NCBI GenBank assembly: GCA_019914995.1
Contig: CM034126.1
Location: 7,693,001 to 7,757,000, forward strand
DNA: 64,000 nt
Reading direction: 5' to 3'
Origin: Acanthochlamys bracteata
Taxonomy: Eukaryota; Streptophyta; Magnoliopsida; Pandanales; Velloziaceae
Shown here: in pieces, positions 23,801 to 34,471 of the stretch
Layout: every line of letters begins with the position of its first letter
How positions within the stretch are numbered: the first letter of the stretch is position 1
Program-made: the position numbers and the translations under genes
The notes under the pieces: generated by a model
Told to the model about the DNA's origin: nothing
What the model saw: only the letters and a program-made list of their open reading frames with translations
Databases searched by the model: none

Positions 23801-24030
23801 AGTTAATAAATCTTTCTTGTGATTTATTTCGCTTGTTGTTGTTACGAGTTTGTGATATTATTGTTGTGGTTTAATTGTTAGGTTCCTTTTTTTAAATTTT
23901 AAGAGAGATTCTGTCAAAATTTTTTAGAATTTTGATTATGATATTTTGAATCGATTTTGTGCTAGGTTTACTAGGCTGGGCAGAATTTGAGTTCTACTTA
24001 AGCTTGGTTTAGTTTAGTGCCGGTCATGAC
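20843..24030 (+). mobile_element. Solo long LTR, copy A (about 3.2 kb)
   Basis: It begins TGTTAGAGATAGAGGTCCTAATA and ends at GTCATGAC. Copy B at 60,502-62,969 begins TGTAAGAAATAGTGGTCCTAACA and ends GTCTTGACA. Conserved blocks occur in the same order: TTCGGTAAGC, CAGGTGAGGGTTAC, GAGTTGGAGATATGATC, CGATATGGGACG, then CCTCACTGAGACTGGGCTCA with TTTGGCCTCCC. No coding sequence for retroelement proteins is present. I call it a solo LTR because of the TG...CA-like ends in copy B and because copy A interrupts a gene remnant. A clear target duplication was not found. Confidence 0.6.
22540..22720. repeat. GC-rich variable block in LTR copy A
   Basis: A GC-rich island with short inverted repeats (for example GGGCGGGCACCC and GATCACCCGGGATGG) inside otherwise AT-rich LTR. 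In copy B the matching place holds a tandem repeat instead. Confidence 0.55.
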
Positions 24031-24700
24031 CCAAATTAGATCGTACCAGTTTTGGATGGAAACCAAGGAATTCATCCAACTTCTTGGAAGTGAAAGCTTC
24101 AGAAGGATCAGGTGTTCGTTGTTGTTCTTCCATCAAGTGGTTTTGCAGGCATCCAACTTTCCAACCAACTCCAATTTTCATTGCCGATCTTGTCAAGCTC
24201 ACGACTCGTTGTAAAGAAGACAGACTTGTCATTACTGACTAATTTGGTTTGCTACAAAAGAGATAAAGTTTCAAAATTGGATTTTAAAAAAGATGAAATT
24301 ATTTGAAGGATTGAACGCTGGAAAGATTTGAACCTGTTGAGTAGTGGAGTAAGCTAGAATCTCTACCACTTCAATGCTGCTTCTTTCCTCGTTTGTAGCT
24401 TTGCTTTAACTTCATCTAACGTTCCTTGACTATCACAACAACATTCTTTCAATCACAAAAACAACTGAAAATCATCATTAATTTTGTAGAAGAAAAAACA
24501 ATCAAGAATCAAACTGGAAATTTGGGGGAAATTTTCTAATTTGCCAACCTCTGCTTCCTTTAAAGCATCGAGCTTTGTGCCGTGAGCTTCAACGGCCTGT
24601 TGCACAACTTGTCCCTCAGCAGACATACGAACGTGCCCAACACGAATATGCGCTTGAACGAGGACAAGCGCCTGCATGCACTGGAGAGTCACGATAGCTG
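24031..24700 (-). pseudogene. IQD (IQ67-domain) gene remnant, central part
   Basis: On -, TLQCMQALVLVQAHIR with VRMSAEGQVVQQ (about 24,600-24,690) matches the end of the IQ67 domain (TLRCMQALVRVQARVRARRVRMS). KLDALKEAEVG (24,543-24,575) follows. After an intron, DSQGTLDEVKAKLQTRKEAA (24,371-24,444) corresponds to GWCDS.GTLEEV.AKLQMRQEGA. NENWSWLESWMPAKP (24,150-24,195) corresponds to the hallmark NW.WLERWMAA.PW. Stops and frameshifts are present. The N-terminal exons and the IQ motif proper (GYLARRAL) are not found upstream. The remnant ends at 24,031 against the LTR. Confidence 0.78.
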
Positions 24701-25200
24701 GTGCTAGCAGTGAAGCAACCAAGCAGAGCCGAGCAATTGAGCAGTGGTAGCAGCTTAGCAGAGCGGAGCAATGATAGCAACATAGCAGCCGAGCAGAGCC
24801 GAACAGAGCAGATAGCTGTAGCGCCGAGCAGAGCCGTGCAGAGCAAATAACAGTAGCGCCAAGCAGCAGAGTCATGGAGCAGCGGCGACGCGATGGGAAA
24901 AAATATTTCCAATCGCCTCGACTCAACGCTGCAGCAATCAGTGAAATCGGTGGTGCAGCGATCAGTGAAGCTGGTGGTGGAGCGATCAGCAAAGTTGGCG
25001 GAGATCGAACTCGAACAGCACCAGATTTAGATTTCGGAGCAGTGACCGAACTCGAGCAAAACCGGCACGCACAATGACTCGTGTTCAGTCGTCGGAGCAA
25101 TGCAGCGGACGAAGCAGGGACGGATCGAGGGTTCCGAGCCTGCAGAGCAACGGCGACACGATGACAGAAAAATAGAACACAAATCGATGCCATGAACACA
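24700..25200. repeat. GC-rich low-complexity block of unknown origin
   Basis: This block is far richer in G+C than its surroundings. On + it is built of short degenerate repeats such as AGCAGAGCCGAGCAGAGC and GCAGCGATCAGTGAA. On - it lies in one open frame of 248 codons that also runs into the IQD remnant. The peptide is Ala/Leu/Ser/Cys-rich without a recognisable domain, so I do not call it a gene. It may be the leader of a retroelement or a captured segment. Confidence 0.5.
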
Positions 25201-28200
25201 ATGTCGGAGCAGTGGTTCCGTATAAGTTCTAAATTATTTTAACTCTTGAAAATTTTTGGATTGATCCTTTCGAATCGACGTGTCAATTCGAAATCCATTC
25301 AAACCAATGCGAATCGATTTGGATCAATTGGTTAGCGAGTAATTTGCAGACGCGAATAAATTTAGACTTTGGGTTAATAGGATTTTGCCAACTATAGATA
25401 GACCATTTAAAGCTTCTCATGATTTACAATATTTGTATTAATTATTATTCTAATACACCCCCCAAGATTCAACAAGCTTCAGAACTTTTAAGACAAATGG
25501 GGGATCAGTGTATCATCTACTACTTCTCTTTTTGCCTCAGGAAAGTGATCATTGGCCTACAGGCACATAACCACGTGGATATGAAAACAGTCACGAATGC
25601 AGCTAATTAGTAGGTAATAATACATCAACCAGAAAACAAATGTAATTTAGGACACACTATTTAAATTAGGTTCATATATGTTCAACGGACCAGATCAATT
25701 AGAATATTCTGATAAATTAAATAGATTTTGATCAATTATTGATTAATTTGAAATTGATCTATTTAGTCTATAAAATTATTTATAATACATACTAATTAAT
25801 AATTAAAATATATTAAATAATAATATTAAATTTTGATTTAATTTATATAATTTTTACTTAATTTATTATAATTTGAGTAAATTTATACTTAATTTAAATA
25901 TTTTGTTAAAATCAATATATTATAAATATATAACTAATAATTTTCACATATTATTATTACAATAAATTTTATAATTTGTTAATAATTTTGATTATTAGGT
26001 TAGTCGATGGAGTTTGATCTAATTAGTTAATGGATTGAATTTTAGGTGATAATTTTAATTTGGGATTGGTCAATGGATTGAGTTTGACCCTAAGTAATAT
26101 TTTTAGAGTAGTTTAATTTGAGACGTCAAGCAGTTGATTGCTTATTAAGGCTCTTTGTTTTGCTTTAAAGTGGGTTACCAAAAATAAGTTTATAAAAATA
26201 GAGTTAATTAAGAAGTCAATTTTGAAAATGAACCTTTTTTTTTATTTTTTTATAAAAAGTTAGTTTAGAAGTAGAGATTTTAATTTTAAAATATGGTTGT
26301 AGAAAGTAATTGTTTGATAAAAAATTTGAGTTTAATGTTTGTGTTTATTTTTATTCAAAATGATGGGAGTAAATTTTTTTGGTGAAAATTAAATTTAAAG
26401 CCAAAGATGACGAGGTTATAATCGACTCGAATAATATTAAAAAAAGGGAGGAGCGCAAAGTGTCAGAATCTTTTATAATAATAATATTAATGAATGTTTA
26501 GTTTGGGATAGAAAGTGTAATGGGTTCTCTATGCTCTCTTTCTTCTCCTCGATCTTTTCTGTGGATCTACTCTTATCAAAATTCTTCTCATATCTACTGA
26601 TTACTTATTTATATCTTATCATACAAGATAATCATTATTTATAGTGCATAACTAAATAATGAGGAAAGATCAAGTTTATCTGAAGTATGATTCTTAATTC
26701 TTCCACTCGCAAAAGAAAGGTAAACGAAAGCTTGGTCATCGTTATCTTCATTACTATAGGGTTGAGTTCCATCACAGTTTAGCATGTACAAATTAATACT
26801 TAAATATTAAAATCGTCCATGTTGACAAATGCATTGGCCCAGTCCAGTCTCATTATTATGCATAGCCCAAAAGGCCCAAAGTTTAGATAGATAAACTTTG
26901 AACACTGCTTTTTATTTTCTTGTAATCCACTTTTCCACTCACTTTCATTATATATTCTTTTTTTTTAGAGTAATTATATTAACTTTTTTTTAAGATAGTG
27001 TGACCAATTCCAGATAGTTTTTATTTTGCATTAAACTATGCAATCAGTAATTGATCAAATTCCCGTACTGATATTGATTTTTGGTGTACATATACTGATC
27101 CCACATAAAGATGTTCTTATTTACAAACAAAATCCCATCACTTCTAAGTTTGTTTGCATACACAAATCTACCAAAGCACTTCTAGGACGGGAGCTTTTCT
27201 TCCCCAATTTTTCATCATGATTTTCAATAAAATTTCTAAAATATTCTATAGAATTTTTTTAAAATTTTAAAAGTACAGAAATATTCGACGTCATAAAATT
27301 TTTTAATTAATTATTTTTTGAAGTAAAAAAATAGTATTTATTTTTCAAAATTTTCAAAATATCTCTCTTTTTCAAAAAGCTCTTTTTCAATAAGCACTTC
27401 CAAACAACTCCTAATCTACCGCATCATTTGGTAGTATATTTCATCTCTTTTATAATTTTTTTAATTTAAAAAGTTTTATACATTATATATAAATTATTTA
27501 AAAATTTTAAAATACATAAATAATTTGTACAAAATAAAATTACTATATATAAGTTTTTTAGTTTTTAATTAATAAAGTTATTTTTTAAAAAATTCATATT
27601 TTGAATATTTCTATTTTTTAAGCAACCCAAATGATCTCCTATGCAACATTTATGTAGACAAAACAAATGCCTCGATATCTTTGAAAGAGTACATATGGTA
27701 TATTTAATTTAAGGCCCAAATTAAATTAGTTTCGGGGCTAAAATCCCAAAAACATGTTAGGCATTCTAAATGGATGTCTTTTAAAAACTCCCTCAAACTG
27801 AGTACAGTGAGAAAAAGAAAAAAATTAAAGAAAAACAATTAATTTTATGATAGTAACATTAAAAAAAAAAGGACAAATAGTAGCGCTTTCTCTTTCTTTC
27901 TTCAACTCTATAACCACCGCAACAAATTAGAGATGAAAAAATGGGCATAACTATAGAGCCATCCATATCCTAGTAAATTAGGATCATGACCCGTCTAGTC
28001 AGTGAATAGTATAAAATCGGGCTGATCCGACTCAATTAAGTAAGTAGTATTGAGCTAAAAATTTTGGTACGTCAGATAGTTCACACACTTAGTCAACTAT
28101 CAAAATTTGACTCCTGACCTGAAGTTAACTTTTGACTATTGATTTCGTCAAAAAACAATAATTGACGGATCATATTTAACCCGTCATTGAAATAAAATTA

Positions 28201-29857
28201 TATAAAAATACAAAAATACTAATAATTAAAATTAAAATTAGGAAAATAGTTCAACTCAGATCAAATTTTGTTAGCCGAATCTGGATGCTAGAATCGAGTC
28301 TGCTACGATTGTCTTATTTGACCCTATAGGACCGGGATGAGTAGACCTAATTCGTCTACATTTACACCTCTACCTAAAATTGCACCAAAATTTTCGTGCT
28401 AATATCAAGTTTCATTACGGATGAAGAATTGAAATAGATTTAACTCGGTAGTAATTATTTTTAGATTCCTTTTATGATTACACCAACACTACTTTAGCGT
28501 CATTGTGAAAAAATTTTGATTTTCTTAATTCTATATGTACATCTATCACAAATTATATTGTACTTTTGAATACTGCTTGTTAACTATTTGTTTAATAAGT
28601 TGTATTTTTTTCAAAATATAGTATGAATGTGTCATTTGTCAATGTCGTGATTGAATAAAATATTATATTGCCTTAGCTAGAATCTGCTATATTGTTCATT
28701 CACCAAATTCTACTTTCTCCCTCCAAATTTTGCGTACGACACATTACGTGTCTCATTATCACTTAAAATTTCACTTTTACTTTGACATCGAACTCAATTT
28801 TCACCAAATTTTATTTCAAACTTCACTTTATATATTTTAATTACCTCTCCAAACTCTACTATTACTCAATCACTCCATTAAAATCACTTTGATGTGATTG
28901 AAACAAGTTTTAAAAAAACACCTATACTCTACATTAATTTCTTAATTATAAAGACTTACAATATGATTTAGATATATAACTAAGAATGTCGTAATTTAAT
29001 TTACTAGTAACATCCACATGTAGAAGTTAAACAACGGTTGAAGCTCGAAAGAGCTACAGTTGTCCACAATGGTGACGTCCAAAGTCCAACTCGCAAGCAG
29101 AAATGTAACAATCGATGGTGATTATCGAATTCTAACAATCCTCATCGTATTTCTAGCGGACGTCAATCGTGGGTAGCTGAAGCTCGAGTGATTTCTTTTG
29201 ACATTAAACGTTGATAACTTTATGATTTTATTGATTTTGTCTTAATATAAAATTTTAATTATTTGGTCTCGTAGTTTCCTTTTCTTTATCATTATTTTTT
29301 GTTTTTACTTTTAGTTGTTATACTTTTAAATATGTTACAAAATAAGCACTTAGTTTGTCTACTAATTAATTGCTCAATTCACACAAGAAAATGACTGAGT
29401 TATTTTTTCAAAAATAAGTAGAAACGAAGCACTACTTTTTTTACTTTTAAATAAAAAGCTGAATTGTTCATATTTTGTTGAAGTGTTAATGGCGTATATA
29501 TTTTCATAATCATTTGAATTGGTAGTGTTAACTCGTTTCGATAAGGTTTTCTTTTTAAGAAAAAAAGTCTGTTAGAAATGATTGTAACTTATTCTTTAAG
29601 ATATAATTAGTATGTATTAGAAATTGGCATCAAATAGTTCATACTTCATAATGTATTGGTTAACTTTGTAATTTAGTTGATAATTGATATTACCTATTTG
29701 TGTTAGGATTTATTGGAAAATACATATTAGAAAATAAATCTTAGTTTAGATACCGGTGACAAGTCTATCAAACCCAATCTAACCCGTGCTAAGTTGGTCA
29801 AATTTGAATCACAATTAAGTGGGTCACTAATAATTCAACTATTATATAGGCAGAACC
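25201..29857. other. AT-rich intergenic region, no gene seen
   Basis: Long stretches of A/T, no credible ORF. Two possible small inverted-terminus elements: about 26,145-27,645 (ends ...GGCTCTTTGTTTTGCTTTAAA and, reversed, AGGAGATCATTTGGGTTGCTT) and about 27,935-28,380. Similarity of the ends is weak in both. Confidence 0.4.
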
Positions 29858-30303
29858 TGATACCCCTTCTCAATAAATATTGGAAAGTAACAAAATATCT
29901 AGTAAATTATAATTTAAAAATAACTAATGCATAAATCTTCTCTGCCTCCATTGAGGCTTACAATGTTTATTTATAGCTAAACAAGGAGTTCTTCTACAAA
30001 AGAACTTCTATGCCTAATAAAGTTCCACTTCCAAGGAACTTCTAAACATAAGGGACTCTTAGCTTTAACTGTGCTATCCACAATTAGACTCCTTCAAAAA
30101 CTCTAACTCATCAAGACTTCTAAACTCTAATACTAGTTGCTAAGTGAGTCTTAGCAACACTAATGCACTTGAGTCTGTAACGATGCTTCTCCAGCTGTTA
30201 GGATTGGCAACCGGGACAAGTCCTGCAACTAGAATTCCGTTCTCTCTTTCTAAGGAAATGCCATTCTCTATTCTGTCCCACAATTTCTTGGCCTAGTGCA
30301 TCA
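29858..30303 (-). repeat. 3' LTR of gypsy element 1
   Basis: On - the repeat begins TGATGCACTAGGCC and ends GGGGTATCA, so the termini TGAT...ATCA are inverted repeats. It is preceded by a polypurine tract AAAAGGGAG (30,304-30,312). A TATA box AGCTATAAATAAAC is present at about 29,965-29,980. The integrase frame runs into it before its stop, as in gypsy element 2. No 5' LTR partner was found at higher coordinates, so the element is truncated there. Confidence 0.7.
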
Positions 30304-33163
30304 CTCCCTTTTCATTGAGATTCGGCCTCGTCCTTGGGGCCATCTTCAGGTAGAGCTTCAATGATGGCTCTTCCAATCAAATTTCGTGATAAGAACTTAG
30401 CATTCTTAAGTTAGGATACATGAAAAATCGGATGAATTTTGGATGTTGAGGGTAATGCCAGCCGATATGCTACTGGTCCAACAGCTTCGAGCATGGAGTA
30501 CGGCCCATGGTAGCGATACCTTAGCTTATGGTTCTTTCGTTCAGCTGTTGAGGATTGACGATAAGGCTGTAATCTGAGCAAGACTTGTCCCTTGGTTGAA
30601 AATGTTTCTCCCTTCTGTGATTATCCGCCAACTGTTTCATCCTATTTTGAGCTCGCACAAGATGGAAGCGCAGTTCCTTAAGGATGTCATCCCGTTTGCG
30701 CAACTGCTCGCCCAATTCATCCAGTGGCGAGATCCTACGGGCCAAGTAACTAATGCAGGCGGTGGTCTACCTTAAACTGCTTCAAAGAGTGTTGTTCTAT
30801 TGGCCGAGTGAGTGCTTGTATTGTACGAATACTCTGCCCAGTGTAGCCAGTTGATCCACTTGCGGGGATGGTCTCTTACGAAGCAGCGTAAATACGATTC
30901 CAGCCCTCTATTCACTACTTCGCTTTGTCCGTCCATCTGAGGATGATAAGCCGTGCTCAGAAGGAGTGAGGTGCCTTGAAGGCGATGCAATTCCTTCCCA
31001 AAGGTGTTGAGAAACACGGGATCTCTGTCGGACACAATAGAGGTGGGACAACCATGCAGGTGAACCACTTTCTTGGCAAAAATGTCAGCTATGTCTACTG
31101 CAGTGTAAAGATGTTTAAGTGCAATAAAATGAGCGTACTTGTATAGGCGATCCACCACTACGAAGATGATATCCTTCCCTCCCTATGGTGGTAAACCTCT
31201 ATGAAATCCATTGAAATATCCGACTATATCTGATAAGGTATTGGTAAAGGTTGTAAGAGCCCTGCTGCTTTCACTCAGTCTTGGCTCGAGCACAGGAAAC
31301 ACAAGCTGCAATATAGTGTTGAACCGTCTTTAGACATACTAGGCTAGTAAAAGCTTTGTGCTAACCTTTTGAAGGTGCGAAACTGTCCCCCGTGTCCCCC
31401 TTGAGCAGAATTATGTGCCTCAAACAATAATTGCGCGCAAGGAACTACTGTTAGGTACCCATAGCTTCTCGTTACGCATGAGCAGCTCATCAACCACCTT
31501 CAATTCTGGATGTGAGCTATCGTCTGCTGCCTCACAGAGCTCTGTTAGAGAATGATCTTCTTGCTGAGCCTTGTGAAAATCATCCCAGAATGAGTACTGA
31601 AGTGTTGAAACAGCTGCCAAGGAAGCCTCTGGTTTGCGTGAAAGTGTATTTGCCACTACGTTTTGAGCTCCTGAGCAGTAAACAATTTCATAATCAAACC
31701 CAAGGAGTTTAACCAACCATCTGTGCTGGTCTGGGGTTGATAATCGTTGTTCTAAGAGATACTTCAAACTCAAATGATTTGTTTTGATAATGAACCGCTG
31801 GCCAAGCAAGTATGGTTTCCACTTTTGTACTGCTAGAACGAGAGCCATGAGTTCCTTCTCATAAGTCGATTTAGCGAGGGTGGTGGAAGATAATGCCTTA
31901 CTGAAAAATGCTATAGGCTTATTCTATTGTGTGAGGACAACACCTAGTTCCTTCTTTGAAGAATCTGTTTCTACGGTAAATATTGCATTGAAATAAGGAA
32001 AAGCTAAAACAAGTGCTGTTGTCATTGCCTTCTTCAAAGTTTCAAAAGCCTCTATTGAGTCTGGATTCCATTGAAATGACTCCTTTTTCAGTAATGCAGT
32101 CAAAGGAGCGGCTATCATTCTATAATTCTTGATGAACCTTCGATAATAACCGGTGAGGCCCGAGAATCCCGTAAGTTCAGTGGCTGAGTTGGGCACTGGC
32201 CAGTCTGTCATAGCCTTAATCTTCACAGGGTCTGCTGCAATGCCATCCTTGAAACCAATATGACAAGGTACTTTAGTTTCTTGCACCCAAAATGGCACTT
32301 TGCCAAGTTAGCATATAGTCGATCCTTCTTCAAAACTGAAAATACCGTGGCTAGGTGATCCAAATGGTCTTGCCAAGTCCTGCTATAGATAAGAATATCG
32401 TCAAAGAAAACTGATACAAATTTACAAAGATAGGGTCGAAACCTCGTTCATGAGGGATTGAAAGGTTGCCGGGGCATTGGTTAAGCCGAAGGGCATGACC
32501 AAAAATTCGTAATGCTGATCATGCGTTCTACAAGCCGTCTTGTGGACATCTTCCGTCTTCACGCGAATTTGGTGATAACCGGGATTGAGGTCCAGCTTAG
32601 AAAAGAAACAAGCACCATGTAACTCATCTAATAATTCATCAATTATGGGTATCGAAAACTTATCCTTGATGGTGATATCGTTGAGTGCTCTATAATCAAC
32701 ACAAAAACGTCAAGATCCATCCTTCTTTTTAACCAGCAAAAATAGAGAGGAAAATGCTGCTGAGCTTCTTGGTTAGATGATCCCTTGTGATAGCATATCC
32801 GATACGGCCTTCTCTATCTCAGTTTTCTGGATGTGGGGATAACTGTAGGGTCTTTCATTGGCTGGTGCAGCTCCGGGCAGCAATGGAATGACATGATCGT
32901 GGGAACGTTGAGGAGGCATCCCCAAAACTGGTTTGTAGATTGATGTGTACTATATTCTATAAGATTTTGTAACTCTGTAGGCAGCACATCCTCTTCCTTT
33001 TGGGCAGTCTCGTCAGGTGCCTCAGACGCTATAAGTCTTATAGAACAGAGGGAAGACTTATAGCTAAGAACATGTAACCTGGACACTCTTGCTTTTCGGA
33101 CACCTTGTAGGGTGCACTCTTGGCCATTCAATGTGAACCTCATTTGCGACTGGCGCCATGGTT
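30304..33163 (-). pseudogene. Ty3/gypsy Pol remnant (RT, RNase H, integrase), element 1
   Basis: Read on - from high to low coordinates: MRFTLNGQECTLQGVR linker (33,143); RT with an intact FFDDILIYS catalytic motif (about 32,385-32,415) and the LTGYYRRFIKNY block (about 32,130); RNase H (31,848-31,600, with ANTLSRK near its end); integrase core DRLYKYAHFIALKH (31,150), SDRDPVFLNTFGKEL, AYHPQMDGQSEVVNRGLE (30,930 region); and the C-terminal YYGPYSMLEAVGPVAYRL block (30,480-30,520). Several stops and frameshifts. Pol copies the RNA genome and integrates it; this copy is dead. The hAT element begins at about 33,164, upstream of the RT. Confidence 0.85.
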
Positions 33164-33447
33164 GTTAAAATACCGATTTAAATTTTAAAATCCTACGATT
33201 TTACTTCACCAAAACGATCTCATTTAGCTTAGGATCGCATATTGTCTTGGATCGTACTACGATCGCGATTTTAATCGTGAAATCGGTAAGATCGCGATCC
33301 TGCATACGATTTTACGATTTCTATTTTCAAGGGGTATTTTGAAATTAAGCATTGATGAGGGTTTTTTTGAAAAAATGCATACATAACTCCAGCCTCTCCA
33401 GCGCTTGCCCGAACACTTCAGAAATTCCTAAAGGCCTAAATCCCTAA

Positions 33448-33710
33448 TTTCTTCGTCTTCCTCTTCGATCAACACCGCGTCTCGTCTCCAAATCAAACCC
33501 CGATTGTCGGAATTCTTCTTCAATTCAATCACTGATTCAATTCTTCGTGAAGTTCGAAGAGCTCGTCAGCTCCTAATCTTCTTCGTCTTCCTCTTCGATC
33601 AACACCGCGTCTCGTCTTCGAATCTACGCCGATTCTCGGAATTCTTCTTCAATTCAAGCTCTGATTCAATTCTTCTTAAAGTTCGAAGAGCTCTACAGTC
33701 TCTACTGAGG
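33448..33710 (+). repeat. Tandem duplication of about 135 bp in the hAT leader
   Basis: Two adjacent copies each contain CTTCGTCTTCCTCTTCGATC, AACACCGCGTCTCGTCT, CGGAATTCTTCTTCAATTCA and GTTCGAAGAGCTC. They lie upstream of the transposase start and look like a duplicated exon or leader. Confidence 0.88.
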
Positions 33711-33725
33711 TACGCTTCAAATCTC

Positions 33726-33745
33726 TCTCTCTCTCTCTCTCTCTG
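33726..33745. repeat. (CT)n microsatellite
   Basis: About ten CT units in the hAT leader. Confidence 0.95.
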
Positions 33746-34471
33746 TTGAAAGATTTTCTTCTCTGCTTCGCTTTGATATTTTATTTTCTCTGTTGATAGA
33801 TTAGAGAATGGAGATGAATTGTTTGAACAATTGCTCTGTTGAAGTGTTGGTTGTTATGTCTCTGTTTGTTGTTGATTGAAGATGAATTGATTGAAAAAAA
33901 TTTCTCTATTGATTTTTGTTTCTCTATTGATTGATTGAGGAAGAATCGGAGAATTGTTTGAAAATACGTTTCTCTATTAATTTTTATTTCTCTGTTGATC
34001 GTTCTCTGGGTAGAACAGTAGGAGTAGGAAAAAATTGTTATTACTTGTTAGTTGTTATAACTTACAATTTAGGACAGTAGCTAGCACTTGCACTTGGTAG
34101 CTAGCACCCAGTAGTTCTTTTTACTTATTTTTCTTCTAGTCACAGTAGCCAGTAGATTGGATAGGAGTCGTAGGACAGTGCCAGTAAGGAAAATAGCTTG
34201 GATAGGGGTCGTAGGACTAGGTACTTGGGTAGGATAGTAGACAGTTGAAAAAAATTGTTTGAAAGATTACTGTTATGACTTATGAGTTATAACTTACGAA
34301 GTAGCCAGCATTGTTTTTACTTATTTTCCTTCAACTTTTTTTTTGTTATGTTTTACTTACTTAAGAGTTATGAAATTATGATTTATATAGTTATGTTCAG
34401 TATGTCAATATATATACCAAGATTGATTTGTTTTAATTTGTTAATTATAGTTTGTTAAAACATACGCCAAG

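Noticed and set aside
24453-25199. 248-codon open frame on - as a complete gene
   Set aside because: Only its C-terminal third matches a protein (IQD). The rest is compositionally biased repeat DNA, and the IQD homology goes on in other frames with stops.
29848-29870. tRNA-Met primer site GGTATCAGGTTC next to the gypsy element 1 LTR
   Set aside because: It lies on the wrong side of a 3' LTR, and GGGGTATCA is better explained as the LTR end that mirrors its TGAT start.
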